Positions 21,774-35,300 of a stretch of DNA of 64,000 bases are shown in pieces. The stretch lies in contig NC_003283.11 of the NCBI RefSeq assembly GCF_000002985.6, forward strand, positions 20,213,501-20,277,500. Direction: 5' to 3'. The notes below the pieces were generated by a model, which was not told the DNA's origin, made no database searches, and saw nothing but the letters and a program-made list of their open reading frames with translations. Within the stretch, counting starts at the first letter, position 1. Each line of letters starts with the position of its first letter. Source of the stretch: Caenorhabditis elegans. Its lineage: Eukaryota > Nematoda > Chromadorea > Rhabditida > Rhabditidae. The translations under genes and the position numbers were made by a program.

Positions 21774-24226
21774 TCACATCAGTTGAATATTTCCATCTTC
21801 AACCAATTGATGTACCGATTCGAACGGAATCAAATGACACGATTCCGGTTCCATTTCCAAAATCACTTCTCCATTCAAATCCTGCCAATCCGGAATCGCA
21901 ACGTTGCCCACGTCATCTGACGTCACTTTTGCGTAAACCATGACGTCATCATGATCGCCACGTGGAACTGGCATCTTTTTAAGCGCTGCTGGCATGAATT
22001 CTGAAGAAAATTGAGAGTTTTTGGGAAATTTTTTTTTTTTTGAAATTTTGAAAAAAAAAGTTTTTTTTTGGGAATTTTGAAATTTTTTTTTTTTGAAATT
22101 TTGAAAAAAAAATTGTAAAAATTGCCACGTGGCATTAAGCGAAATTTTGCAGTTTTTGAGAGAAAAAAAAACTGCAAAAAAAATCGAAATTTTCCAGATT
22201 TTCTGAGCTTTTACGCAAATTTTTCTGAATTTTTGAGGTAATTTTCTAAAATTTTAGCGAAAATTTTAAATTTAATTTTTTTTTAACTTAAAAATGAAAC
22301 TTTTGAAATGCAAAAAATAAGATTTTTATTGATTTTCCACAAAAAAAACAAATTGCAAAATTTTAATTTTTCCAAGGAAATTTTTTTTTTGAAAATTCCA
22401 AAAAAAATCGATTTTTTTGAAATTAATTTTAAAATTTGAAAATTTCTTAAAATTTGTGAATTTTTATGGTCAATTTTACCAAAAAAATTGTTTTTTTTTG
22501 AAAATTCAAAAAAAAAAATTTTTTTTAGGTCAAAATAAATAAAAATTCAAAAAAAATTCAAATTTTGAGAGAAAAATTTGAAGTTTCGAAAGGAAAACTT
22601 TCAAAATTCAAAAAATCAAAAAAAAAATTTTTTGACATTTTTTTTTTCAAAATTGTAACAAAAAAATACATGAATTTTCAAAAAAATTTTCAAATTAGAA
22701 AAAAATTAGGCTTCTAGTGAAAAATTGGCCAATTTTTACGATTTTTTCAATAAAAAATCGCAATTTTCAACCAAAAATCCATCCGCCGTACCCAGGACAG
22801 TTTTCTGAAAAAGGTTCGACTCCGCTAGAGCATATTCTTCGGCGAATTTCATCTCAGATTCCGATAGTAGATCACTTTTTCCCTCTTCTTTTCGTTTTTT
22901 GTGTTGATCGATTGCGTCGTGTGGATTTGATTCGATTTTTTGGAGGCGGCATCTGCAGAAAATTGTTCGAGAAAATTAGTGAGAATCTACGAAAATTTGG
23001 GAATTTTTTGGAAATTTTCGTGAAAAAATGGGCAAAATTCGATGAAAATTGAGGATTTTAGCGTGTTTTTGAATTTCAGGCACTACAAACTACAAGTTTT
23101 GGGCGCTGCTAATGAATTTTTGGTCCATTTTTTTCATTTTTCGCCCTTTTTTTCGGCAAAAAAGCGCCAAAACGTCGAAATTTGCGCTGCTTTTCAATTT
23201 TTTTTTCCATAAAAAATCGATTTTTGTACAAATTTTTAGACAATTTTTGCAAATTTTTCTGCAGAATATAGCTTTTTTTCGATTTTTGATTAATTTTCGG
23301 CTGAATTTCCAAGTTTTTCCGATTTTTTGATACTTTCTCAGCAAAATTTCGCATTTTTCGCCGATTTTTGATTAATTTTCAGTTAAAATTCGCATTTTTC
23401 GCCGATTTTTCACTATTTTTTCGTGAAAATTCGCATTTTTCGTGAATTTTCGGCTAATTGTCACTCTAAATGTGAAGTTTTCTCGATTTTTAACTAATTT
23501 TCAGTGAAAATTTGCAATATTTCATGATTTTCTCCATTTAGACGATTTTTAATCAATTTTCAGCGAAAAAATGCATTTTTCGTGATTTTTTATCAATTTT
23601 CTGCAAAAAATCGCATTTTTCGCCGATTTTTAATCAATTTTCAGTGAATTTTTGCATTTTTCGTGGTTTTCGACCATTTTTCCGTGAGAATTCGCGTTTT
23701 TCTCCGTTTTTTTAACTAATTTTCCGTGAAAATTCCCATTTTTCTCCGTTTTTTAATTAATTTTCAGTGAAAATTTCCAGTATTTCATGATTTTCTCCAT
23801 TTTGGACGGTTTTTAAACTAATTTTCAGCGAAAATTCCCATTTTTCTCCGTTTTTTCACTATTTTTCGTGAAATTTCGTATTTTTCGTGGTTTTTCGCTA
23901 CTTTTCTCCATTTTCGGGGCTCATTTTCCCGCCGCACACCTAACATAATCCGACGTAATAAACCCAATGCGTTGAAGCTCGACTCGATGAACTGAGATTC
24001 TCAGCTGCATTTTATCCGTTTGTTTTCCAATATTTTCCTCCATTCCCTGAATCTGATCAAGTAGGATTTCGACAAGTTCCATTTGAGTTGGGAGAAGGCA
24101 CGGAGCACACAGCTCATTTTGCCACGTGGCTGTCATTTTTCGGAGCACTTCTTCCGGTGTAGTCATCTCATCGTATTCGTCGTCGTCAAAATCCAAAAAG
24201 GTTGTTGCAGAGTCGGTGACGGCCAT
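21774..24226 (-). CDS. sld-5: GINS complex subunit SLD5
   Basis: Three exons on the minus strand: 23940-24226, 22792-22952 and 21774-22000; 224 aa, close to human GINS4 (223). The N-terminal helical A domain shows the family pattern: TPEEVLRKMTATWQNE, CLLPTQMELVEILLDQI, then SVHRVELQRIGF and the SDYVRCRLQKIE stretch formed across the exon 1-2 junction. The LLSESEMKFAEEYALAE helix follows, and EFMPAALKKMP leads into the C-terminal B domain (VPRGDHDDVMVYAKV to the terminal VEDGNIQLM). SLD5 scaffolds the GINS tetramer, which joins CDC-45 and MCM2-7 to form the replicative CMG helicase in the nucleus. A spliced-leader acceptor precedes the ATG. swsn-1 is upstream on the same strand, but 2.1 kb separates them. 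Confidence 0.93.
22001..23939. repeat. Low-complexity sld-5 introns
   Basis: Intron 2 (22001-22791) is A/T homopolymer-rich. Intron 1 (22953-23939) is a degenerate array of words such as GATTTTTAATCAATTTTC, AGTGAAAATT and GCATTTTTCG. It holds one isolated unit of the GGGCGCTGCT family at about 23081-23110. Confidence 0.6.
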
Positions 24227-24243
24227 TTTTTTTTTTGGAAATT

Positions 24244-24246
24244 CTG
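24244..24246 (-). other. Probable spliced-leader acceptor of sld-5
   Basis: TTTCCCCAG on the minus strand, 17 bases before the ATG at 24226. Confidence 0.5.
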
Positions 24247-26358
24247 GGGAAATATATTTTTTTAATTTAAATTTTTTTTTAGTTGAAAAAATTTTTTTTG
24301 GGAAAAATAATATTTTTAGTGCCAAAATTGAAAAAAAAAATTTTTTTGGGAAAAATGTTTTTTTTTGAAGAAATTCATCATTTTTAGGTGAAAATTAATT
24401 TTTGAAAAAATTTTTTTATTATTTTTTTGGAAAAATAATTTTTTTTTGTGCTAAAATTGAAAAATTTTGATTTTTTTCAGGAAAATTCACATTTATATAT
24501 ATTTTTATTTAGTTTTTATGGGAAAAATAGTTTTTTAATGGAAATTTTTAATTTATTCGAAAAATTTGATTTCTCCTTGTTTTTTGGCAAAAAAAAATAT
24601 TTTTTCAAATTTTTTTGGAATTTTTTTCTCAGTTTTTCTATCAAAATTTAGTATTTTTTGGGAAATGGAAACTCTGGAAATATATTTTTTGAACTTTAAA
24701 TTTTTTTTGGAAAAATAATATTTTTAGTGCTAAAATTGAAAAAATTTGGTTTTTTTTGTGGAAAATTAATTATTTTTAAAGGAAAGTGAGAAATGTTAAT
24801 TTTTTTCAGTAAAAATTGAATTTTTTTTTTCAATTTTTCAGACTAATATTGATTTTTGGGTGAAAAACGTTTTATCATAAAAATCGGGGTTTTTTCCTGT
24901 AAAAAAGGAAATTTTTTCGGAGTTTTAAATTTGGAAAATTAAATTTTTTTAAATTTTTGTATTTTATGGAAAAAATATTTTTTAGTGGAAATTTTATATT
25001 TATTCAAAAAATTTGATTTTTTTTTTGCAAAAAATGATTTTTTCCAATTTTTCAGATAAATATTGATTTTTCTAAAGAAAAAAACCAATTTTTTGAAATT
25101 TTTTTCCAGTTTTTCGATTAAAATTGAATTTAATTGGAAAATAGAGTTTTTTAGTTTTATATTTGAAAAAATATATAATTTTTAGGTGGAAAATTAATTT
25201 TTTTCAGGAAAATTCACATTTATATATATATATATATTTCAAGTTTTTATGAACCAAATAAGTTTTTTTTTCGTAAAAAAAATATTTTTAGTGGAAATTT
25301 CAAACTTATTCGAAAAATTTGATTTTTCCATTTTTTTTTGCAAAAAAAAAAAACGATTTTTTCCAAATTTTCAGAAAAATCAATTTTTTGGAATTTTTTC
25401 TCAGTTTTTCTATCAAAATTGAATAAATTTCGAAAAAATAATTTTTGCTGGAAAATTCATATTTTTATATATTTTTTTCGGACCAAAAATAAACTTTTTT
25501 GAAATTTTTTTTTCACTTTTAAATTTCAAATTTTAAAATTTTATATCCAAAAATATAATTTCTTTTAGTTTTTTACAGCAAAAAAAAAATCTGAAAATCC
25601 TCAAATCCCGATTTAAAAAAAATATATAAAAATCATTGGAAAAAACCGCAAAATTTCAACAAAAAAAAATGCAAAAATTCGTCGAAAAAGTGTGCGTTTT
25701 CATCATATAAATAGAAAAAAAGAAAGAGAGAGAGTAATATGTGTTGGTGGGGTGTTAAATAGCACAAGATACGAATAAATTAAAATTAAAATCGTTAAAA
25801 AAAACCATGAAAAAAAGGAGATACCAGCAGCGTGGAGTTCGGAGGGGTGTTACATATATATATATTTCAGAGAGAGAAAAAAAGATCATTTTGGTGGTTT
25901 TTTTACGGGGGAAACAGAATGGGGGTAAATATGTATATAAGGGGGTGGTAAAACATTTTAAAAAATGCGATCGGAGGAAATAGGATTAAAATTGGGAAAA
26001 TTCAGTGAAAAATTTTGTAAAAAAAATTCGAGAAAAAATGGAAAATTTTGAGGACAAAATTTCCAAAAAATGCTCAAAAATTCGCAAAAAATCTGAAAAA
26101 ATAGGGAATTTTTGAAAAAATCCAGAAAATTTTAGAAAATTCGGATAAATTTTGGGAAAAAATCAGCGAATTTTCTAAAAATTTTGAGAAAAAAAATCTG
26201 AAAAATGTCCAAAATATACCAAAAAATTCGCAAAAAAATCAGAAAAATTCAGCGATTTTTCACAAAAAATTTCCAAAAAAAAAAATCCGAGAATTTTAAC
26301 AAAAAAATGCGCAAAAAAAATCAGAAAAAAATCAGAAAAAATTCAAAATTTCCATAAA
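24247..26358. other. swsn-1/sld-5 intergenic region
   Basis: 24250-25640 is very AT-rich, with imperfect repeats of a GTGGAAATTT...TTCGAAAAATTTGAT type and short AT dinucleotide runs. 25690-25960 is more complex, with GA-rich words (GAAAGAGAGAGAG, CAGAGAGAGAAA) and GT-rich blocks, and could carry control sequence for sld-5 or the 3' end of swsn-1. No gene seen. Confidence 0.45.
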
Positions 26359-29300
26359 TTATTCCTGTTTCTGTTGTGAATCTCCACCGTCTCCACCTTC
26401 ATGATGTCCCCCGGGTGGTCCCATTGGACCTCCCTGCTGCTGCTGTGGTTGATATTGTCCGTGTGGTGGTGGTGGCATTTGACCATATGGCTGCTGGTAT
26501 GGGTGTCCTGAAAATACTTTTTTTGGATTAATTTATGCTTTTATTAGTGTTTGCTAATTCAATTTTGGGCGCTGCTAGACTACAAACTACAAGTTTTTGG
26601 GCGCTGCTTAGACTACAAACTACAAGTTTTTGGGCGCTGCTAAAACTACAAACTACAAGTTTTTGGGCGCTGCTTAGACTACAAACTACAAGTTTTGGGC
26701 GCTGCTAATTCAATTTTGGGCGCTGCTTAGACTACAAACTACAAGTTTTGGGCGCTGCTTAGACTACAAACTACAAGTTTTGGGCGCTGCTAATTCAATT
26801 TTGGGCGCTGCTAAAACTACAAACTACAAGTTTTTTGGCGCTGCTAATGCATTTTTAGTCCAATTTTCTAATTTTTCGTTTTTTTTTTGGAAAAAAAGTG
26901 CCAAACGTCAAAATGGGCGCTGCTTTTCAAAAAAAATCGATTTTTCGTGCAAATTTTCGCGATTTTTGCCAATTTTTCAGCAGAATATAGCATTTTCCTA
27001 GAAATTTGATGATTTTTCTCGCAAAATTAATAGTTTTTTCGAATTTTTAGCGTATTTTTCTGCAAAATTTCGAATCGTGCTTGATTTTTGATATCATTTT
27101 TAGCTGAATTTATTTAAGTTTTTACGATTTTTAGCCATTTTTCAGCGAAAATTCGCATTTCTCTAGTTTTTCAAATAATTTATCTGAAAAATCTCGTATT
27201 TTTCGTTTTTGGGCGCTGCTTAGACTACAAACTACAAGTTTTTGGGCGCTGCTAAACCAAATTTTATCGAAAATTGGTCAAAAATCAACATTTCAATGAA
27301 AAAAAAAATGCTTAAAAATTCCAAAATTCAATAAAATTTCAAATTTTCGACAATTTTCTAGCCATTTTTCGGGAACTGACTGCACTGGAAATTTGAATTG
27401 AAAATTTAAATTTTCAGTGTTTTTTGGTTTCGGATTTTCTACAAAATGCCTGGAAAAATTGCAATTTTTCCATTTTTTGGCGCTATTCTTAGTGAAAATC
27501 TCTCAATTTTCGTCCATTTTTCATCGAAATTGGCAAACATTTTCGCCAAAACGTCACTAAAAAGCTCAATTTTCGATTTTTCCCAGAAAAAAAATCCATG
27601 CTCCCAGGAATTTTTCCGGACAAAATTGCATTTCAGGACTAAAAAATTCAAATTTTTTCGGATTTTCTGAAAAAAAATCGTATTTTTTTGCGATTTTTGC
27701 AGAAAAAGCCGAATTTTCCGGGACTAAATTGCATTTTCAGGCCTAAAATATCTATCTACCTGGCTGCGGTGGTGGTGGATAACCATATCCCCTCTGCTGC
27801 TGAGGCGGCGGCGGGCCCGGATACGGTTGAGCCTGATATGGTGGCCTCTGCTGCTGTGGCGGATAGCCTCCTGGCGGCCCGTACGGCTGGCCCGGTGGCG
27901 GCGGCCCTCCATAGTATTGCTGGCCTTGTGGTGGTGGTGGTGGGCCTTGTCCTCCACCCGGTGGGCCATAGTGAGCCTGAGACTGGGCCTGCTGAGCCTG
28001 ATGTTGTTGTTGTTGTTGGGGTGGTGGGTATGGTGAGTATTGTTGGCCTTGTTGTGGTGGGTAGCGGTAGGCTTGTTGAGGGGGCCCTCCAGGCCCTCCA
28101 TAGCCTTGGTAGGCTTGTGGTGGAGCCTGTGGAGCCTGAGGAGCCTGAACCGGCGCCGGAGCGGCCTGAACGGGGGGAGCTTGCGGAGCCTGTGGTGTGG
28201 ACGGTGGCCGAGCAGCAGTCGCTGCTTCCGAAGTATCCATCTTCTCTGGAATCGCAGCCTCCTGAGCACTAATCTGCACCTGAGGAGTAGGCTGTGGCGG
28301 GCCGGTAACCTCAAATCCAGGTGGAAGCCCAGCCGGAAGAGCTCCAGAGCTTGTCATCCGAGAATGAGCTTCATGTTTAGCCCGATTCTCGAGATATTTA
28401 AGCTGATCCATATGAAAAGCCTGACGTTCAAGAATCAACTGATGCCGTTGATATTCCAACGATTCCCGCTCCTTATCCATAATCTGCTCGAGCTCGTCAA
28501 AATGACGAAGCTTCATCTCAAGCTTCTTCATTTGAGTCTCGACAAGCTGTGCGACGAGGCTTTTGATACGGCGTTCCTCAATCTGAGCCAGATGCTTGGC
28601 TTTTACGGCGGCGGCGGCTAGGCATGAGGCAGCCGCAGCCTGAACTCCTTTATCGATGGCTGATTTCGCTTCGGTCGTTGATGGAACGTCGTCGTTGGTA
28701 TTGGTATCCATTTTTTCATCGGAATCTGCAGAAAAAAACCGTTTTTTTGGCGCTCTAAATCAGATTTTTTCCAAATTTTTTGGAGTTTCTGGTGGTTTTT
28801 TACCATTTTTCATGAAAAATTTGTGAAAAAAAGTTATTTTTAACAGTTTTCAGCGATTTTAACGCTATAAATGACCGATTTTTTGGTGAAAATTGGCTCA
28901 AAATGATGTTTTTAATTTTTTTTTCAAAATTTTTATACCATTTTTGAGGTTTTTCATCAGTGGAAAATGTAAATTCGGAAAAGAAATATACATTTTTAAG
29001 CTATAAATTCATCAAAAAAAAAATTCAATTTTTGAACTGAAAACTCGAAAAATCTCCATTTTTATAGATTTTGAATAAAAATTATCGAAAAAATGGATTT
29101 TCGGCTGAAAAACTTCATTTTTTTCCAAATTTTTTGGAGTTTCTGGTAACTTTTTACCATTTTTTTCATAAGAAAATTTGTGAAAAAAAGTGACTTTTTT
29201 ATAATTTTAAATCAATTTTTAACTAAAATTTCTTGAAATTTAACACCACCGGCTTCTTCAACAACACTGCGAAGCTATCAAAAGTACGGAAATTGTGTGA

Positions 29301-32300
29301 AAACCCGGAAATTTCGCATAAATTCACCTAATTTCTCCTATTTTTCTATGAAATTGATGAAAAAAAAACAGTGAAATTGGCTTGAAAAATGGAATTTGTG
29401 ACGAAATTCACAAATTTTTTCGCAAAACTTGAATTTTTTTAAATCGAAGACCGCCCGCCGCCACGTGGAAATTTGATTTTTTCACATAAAAAGCAAATTT
29501 TTTTCGAATTTTTCTCGAAGAAATGGATTAAAAGTATAATTTTCAGTGTTTTTTTTACGAAAAATTACTGTTTTTAGCGATTTTTAGGATAAAACTTAAA
29601 ACCCTATGAATTTTTGATGAAAATTGGTTCAAAATGACCAGAAAACCTTTTTGTTTTCAATTTTCTACATATTTTTCACGAAAAATCTGTTTTTTTTGTC
29701 GATTTTCAGGGTGTCTGTTGCATCAAATTTGGTGAATTTTTCTGAAATATTCAAATTTCGGACTTTGGACACACACATTTCGACTTAAAAATCATTCAAA
29801 AATAATAAATTCAATCAATTTTTAACGAAAAATGGTTCAAAATGACCAGAAAGCCCTTCGATTTTCAATTTTATATATATATTACAAAAAATTACCGTTT
29901 TCAGCAAGTTTTAGTATAAAAAAGACCGAATTTTCGAGAGTTTTTCAAGCGAAAATTGGTTTAAAATGATATTTTTTGGTGTGAGAAAATTCCGTTTTTT
30001 ATCAAATTGTGTTCCAAGCTTTTCAAATTCCGGGCCTCTTCAGGCTTTAGGCCACTTTTCGACTTAAAAATGAAAAATTTAATCAATTTTCGATGAAAAA
30101 TGATCAAAATTTGCAATTTAGGCTCTTTTTTTACCAGTTTTTAGCAATTTTTATGTTAAAAATGACCGATTTTTTTGAATTTTTCGAAAAAAAAAATCGA
30201 AATTCAAAAAAATCTTTTTTTCAGTCGAATTTCAAGTTTTTTCCATCAAATTGTGCAAATTTTCTGAAATTTTGGGCTCATTTTCACCAATTTTCAGCGA
30301 TTTTCGATGAAAAATGATCAAAATTTGCCATTTTCAGTATTTTTCAATAAAAAAAAACTTCTTTTTTTTCTCGAAAAAATGGTCTAAAGGTGATCATTTT
30401 TTCAGCATTAATTGACGAAAAATGTCCGAATTTAAATCAGAAAAATCCGTCGTTTTTTGTAGATTTTCAGTGTTTTTTCAAAATTTTCAAATTTCCGGTT
30501 CATTTTTGCCAGTTTTCAGCGATTTTTGAGCTAAAAATGACCAATTTTCAAATTTAAATCAGAAAAATCCGTTTTTTGTCGATTTTCAGGCTTTCTTCCA
30601 GAAATTTTTGTTATTTTTTCCAATTTTTTCAAATTTCGGGCTCATTTTTATTAGTTTTCAGCGCGATTTTTTTACTTTTCAAATTTCTAGGTTTTTTACT
30701 GAATTTTTCTTTTTTTTTTTCGGGCCCGAATTTTTACCTCCGGCGGCCTCTTCAGCAGGCTTTAGGCCACTTTTCGTAAGCCCAACAGCTCCATCAACTT
30801 GCCCAGTCTTTTCGGCCATTGCCGCAACATTTTTCTCATGAGCTTCAGCTACAAGCGGCGGAATTTCTTCTTTCAATTTTCCAAATTCTTCCATTGCAGC
30901 TTTTGTAGCTGCAGCGGCCACTTGTGGATCCACAACTGATGCCAGAAAAGCCACAGTTGACATTACTGGATTTCCAGATTGAGAAAATGGAACAGGCTGG
31001 AATGCAAGTGGTCCGAGTACTTCTTTGGCTGCTCCGCCGGGAGCTGCTTCAGCTTTATCCGACGACAGATTTTCAGTTAGATATGGGTCTTGAATTGGGA
31101 GTTGAAGGAATTTTAGAACACATTCGTGTTGAGTTCGAGTGCCGACGTGGTCGCAAACCTGAAAAAATATGGATTTTTCGGGGTTTTTTGAGTTGAAAAA
31201 TCGGATTTTTTGGCTGAAAATTGTTGTTTTAAAATGAGCAATTTTTACAGAAAAAAACAGCTTTGATTTTTTTTAATTTTTTAAAAATATTTTTATGAAA
31301 ATTGAACAAAAAGCTGGAAAAATATGGATTTTTCGGGGTTTTTTGAGTTGAAAAATCGAATTTTTTGTGGCTGAAAATTGTTTTAAAATGAGCAATTTTT
31401 TTGGATTTTTCAGTAAAAATTGATTGAAAAATGGTAAATTTGACGATTTTCGATGAAAATTGAACAAAAAGCTGGAAAAATATAAATTTTACAGAATTTT
31501 TGAGCTGAAAAAAGGGAAAAGGCAACGATCGGATTTCGACACTGCAACTTTTTCCTCACGAGGGACGAGGAAAAGTGGTTTCTAGGCCATGGCCGAGGAG
31601 CCGACAAGTTTCAGCGGCCATTTATCTTGCTTTGTTTTCCGCCTGTTTTCTTTCGTTTTTCATCGATTTTTTCGTTTTTTCTTAATAAAACTGATAAATA
31701 AATATTTTTTGCAGATGCTAAAACAATTTCCAAGTAAAAAAATTATGTATTCAGTCGGCAAGCAGCGGTGAAAGTGAGCATTGTAATATGATGGATTACG
31801 GGAATACAAAACCTGAACTTTTTCTGAAACATGATACACATGCTGCTTAAATGCTGAAATTACCTGATTTTCATAACGAGACCGCTGAAAAAGTTTTGAG
31901 GTTTCCACAATTCAACTTTTTGTGCGAAAATCTCGACTTTTTCACCAAAAAAGTTGAATTTTGAAAATCTCAAAACTTTTTCAGCGGTCTCGTTATGAAA
32001 ATCAGGTAGCTTCAGCATTTAAGCAGCATATGTATCATGTTTCAGAAAAAGTTTGGGTTTTGTATTCCCGTAATCCATCATATTGCATTGCCCACTTTCA
32101 CCGCTGCTTGCCCACTGAATACATAATTTTTTTACTTGGAAATTGTTTTAAAATCTGCAAAAAATATTTATTTATCAGTTTTAATAAGAAAAAACGAAAA
32201 AAGTCAGTGAAAAACGAAAGAAAACAGGCGGAAAACAAAGCAAGATAAATGGCCGCTGAAACTTGTCGGCCCCTCGGCCATGGCCTAGAAACCACTTTTC

Positions 32301-35300
32301 CTCGTCCCTCGTGAGGAAAAAGTTGCAATGCATTTTTGATTTAAAAAAAAGTGTTAAATTTGACGATTTTTCAGTGAAATCAGCAGAGTTCCAAGTGACA
32401 ATTTGCTCCATTTTATACAATCTTGACACTTTGAAATTCAGTTTTGGCTCCAAAAACCGAAGCATTTTTCCACGTGGAAGCTTTTGCTCAGAAGCTCCAA
32501 ATTTACTGAATAGCCATATTATTCCGGGGGATATTCTACCTTATTCCAGTCATCCTTAAACATTTCCAATGCTTCCAACAGCAAACACGTCTCCTGTTCG
32601 GTCCAATCACGGCCTGGTGGGGCTCCTTTTGTCTGAAAAAATCAACAAAAATTACGGAAAAAAATGAAGAAAAAGAGCCGAAAATCTGATTTTTTTGGAA
32701 TCTGAACTGAAAATTGAAGATTTTCAGCGAAAATCGATTTTTTTTTTTTAATGACAAATTGATTAAAATTGTTGTTTTTTGTGGAAAAAGCAGCATTTTG
32801 TTGGGATTTTCATTGAAAATCGATTTTTTAATGAAAAATTGTCGATTTTCTATTAGAAATAGCCGGAATATGCATTCAAATTTGGATTAAAAATTCAAAA
32901 TTTCTCGCGAAAATGTTTTTTCTGATGAAAAATTAATGTTTTTGTGGACAAAATATCAATATGTTGGGATTTTTCACTGAAAATTCGAAAAATTTCAGTG
33001 AAAATCGATTTTTCTGTTGAAAAATTCAAAAACTGCGGGATTTTTTCGGTTTTTCATGACAATTGGCCGAAAAATCAGAAAATTTCTCGCGAAAATCGAT
33101 TTTTCTGATGAAAAATTCAAAAATTGAGGGATTTTTTCGGGTTTTCCATAATAATTGGTCGAAAAATTAAAACTTTTCAGTGAAAATCGATTTTTCCGAT
33201 GAAAAATTGTGTGAAATTGCCGATTTTCGCTCAAAAATAGCCGGAAAATGCTCAAATTTGCACTGAAAATTCCAATTATCCTCAAATTTGCACTAAAAAT
33301 TCCAATTTTTCTCAAATTTGCACTAAAAATTCCAATTTTTCTCAAATTTGCACTAAAAATTCCAATTTTTCTCAAATTTGCACTAAAAATTACAATTTTC
33401 CTCAAATTTGCACTAAAAATTCAAAATTTCCTCAAATTTGCACTGAAAATTCCAATTTTTCTCAAATTTGCACTGAAAATTTCAATTTTTCTCAAATTTG
33501 CACTAAAATTCCAATTTTCCTCAAATTTGCACTGAAAATTCCAATTTTTCTCAAATTTGCACTGAAAATTCCAATTTTTCTCAAATTTGCACTGAAAAAC
33601 CAAGGCAGACGCCAGGTACGCACTCTCATCGCGATGGCCTGCTTCTGATACTGATCAATTTTCAGGCCGGGCGTCGAAATGGACTCAATCTCAGTCTTAA
33701 TCTCCTCTTTTGGTGGCTCCCCAGATGCTCCAGCAGACTCCTTTCCAGGTGGATTCATTGGCTGAATGCCAGTCGGTGTATCAGCTAAAACCATAAAATG
33801 GCTTGTTGGTGGCGGAGCAACAGGAGCCGGCCGAGCATCCGAATCAACTTGATAATTCAGCAGGCCCCATTGCTCGAGAAACGAGTGAAGCCGCACAATT
33901 GAGCACACATCACCGGCCAAATTCCGGCGACAAGCCGTCGCAGACACGTATTCAAATGGATTCAGACGGTACGTGTCGACCATAAAATTACGGTAGGCAA
34001 CGTAGACGTCCGGTGTCTTGCTCTTATTCTTTCCGTTGAAAAATTCAGGCATTGCGCGTTTCTCGATTTGATGAATTGCGTTATAGTCGAACCAGCCGGC
34101 GTATGAGGGGACTACAATGTAGTGGGTCTGCTCAATGACGTTTCCTTCGGCGAGTTGTGGAGCTTCTTTTGTTGATTGGACACCTTCTTCGTCGAGATCA
34201 GTGAGCTTTTGGCCTTTTGGTGCGCTGAATTCGGCGTCTTTTTCCTTTCCTGCAAAAGAGAATTGGTTGGAAATTGAGGGGAAATTGGATTAGCAGCGCC
34301 CAAAACTTGTAGTTTGTAGTTTAGCAGCGCCCAAAATTGAATTAGCAGCGCCCAAATCTTGTAGTTTGTAGTCTAGCAGCGCCCAAAATTGAATTAGCAG
34401 CGCCCAAATCTTGTAGTTTGTAGTTTAGCAGCGCCCAAAATTGGATTAGCAGCGCAAAAAACCTGTAGTTTGTAGTGTTAGCAGCGCCCAAAATTGAATT
34501 AGCAGCGCCCAAATCTTGTAGTTTGTAGTTTAGCAGCGCCCAAAATTGGATTAGCAGCGCAAAAAACCTGTAGTTTATAGTGTTAGCAGCGCCCAAAATT
34601 GAATTAGCAGCGCCCAAATCTTGTAGTTTGTAGTTTAGCAGCGCCCAAAATTGGATTAGCAGCGCAAAAAACCTGTAGTTTGTAGTGTTAGCAGCGCCCA
34701 AAATTGAATTAGCAGCGCCCAAATCTTGTAGTTTGTAGTCTAGCAGCGCCCAAAATCGGTCAGCAGCGCCCAAAATTGAATTAGCAGCGCCCAAAATTGA
34801 ATTAGCAGCGCCCAAAACTTGTAGTTTGTAGTTTAGCAGCGCCCAAAATTGAATTAGCAGCGCCCAAATCTTGTAGTTTGTAGTTTAGCAGCGCCCAAAA
34901 TTGTATTAGCAGCGCCCAAATCTTGTAGTTTGTAGTTTAGCAGCGCCCAAAATCGAATTAGCAGCGCCCAAAACTTGTAGTTTGTAGTTTAGCAGCGCCC
35001 AAAATTGAATTAGCAGCGCCCAAATCTTGTAGTTTGTAGTTTAGCAGCGCCCAAAATTGTATTAGCAGCGCCCAAATCTTGTAGTTTGTAGTTTAGCAGC
35101 GCCCAAAATCGAATTAGCAGCGCCCAAATCTTGTAGTTTGTAGTTTAGCAGCGCCCAAAACTTGTAGTTTGTAGCTTTAGCAGCGCCCAAAAAAATTTTA
35201 GGAAGGAAATTTGGAAAAATCTGGTTTTTTTTGGTCCTGAAATGCAATTTTGACCGAAAAATTGGTTTTTTTCTGGAAAAATCAGATAAAAATGCGATTT

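Noticed and set aside
24226..26359. swsn-1/sld-5 operon
   Set aside because: Same strand, but the 2.1-kb gap is much larger than the usual few hundred bases; it cannot be supported from sequence alone.
27688..28621. Open frames of ~190 codons opposite and overlapping the swsn-1 Pro/Gln-rich exon
   Set aside because: They are shadows of the GC-rich coding exon; the SMARCC frame is the one with domain matches and splice phases.
33245..33598. Regular 30-bp repeats resembling a CRISPR array
   Set aside because: Direct tandem units without spacers, in a eukaryotic intron.
34342..34815. Long open frame with repeated [14 protein letters not shown] peptide in swsn-1 intron 1
   Set aside because: It arises from the period and low stop content of the GGGCGCTGCT array; similar frames occur in other arrays, and it lies in an intron between well-supported exons.
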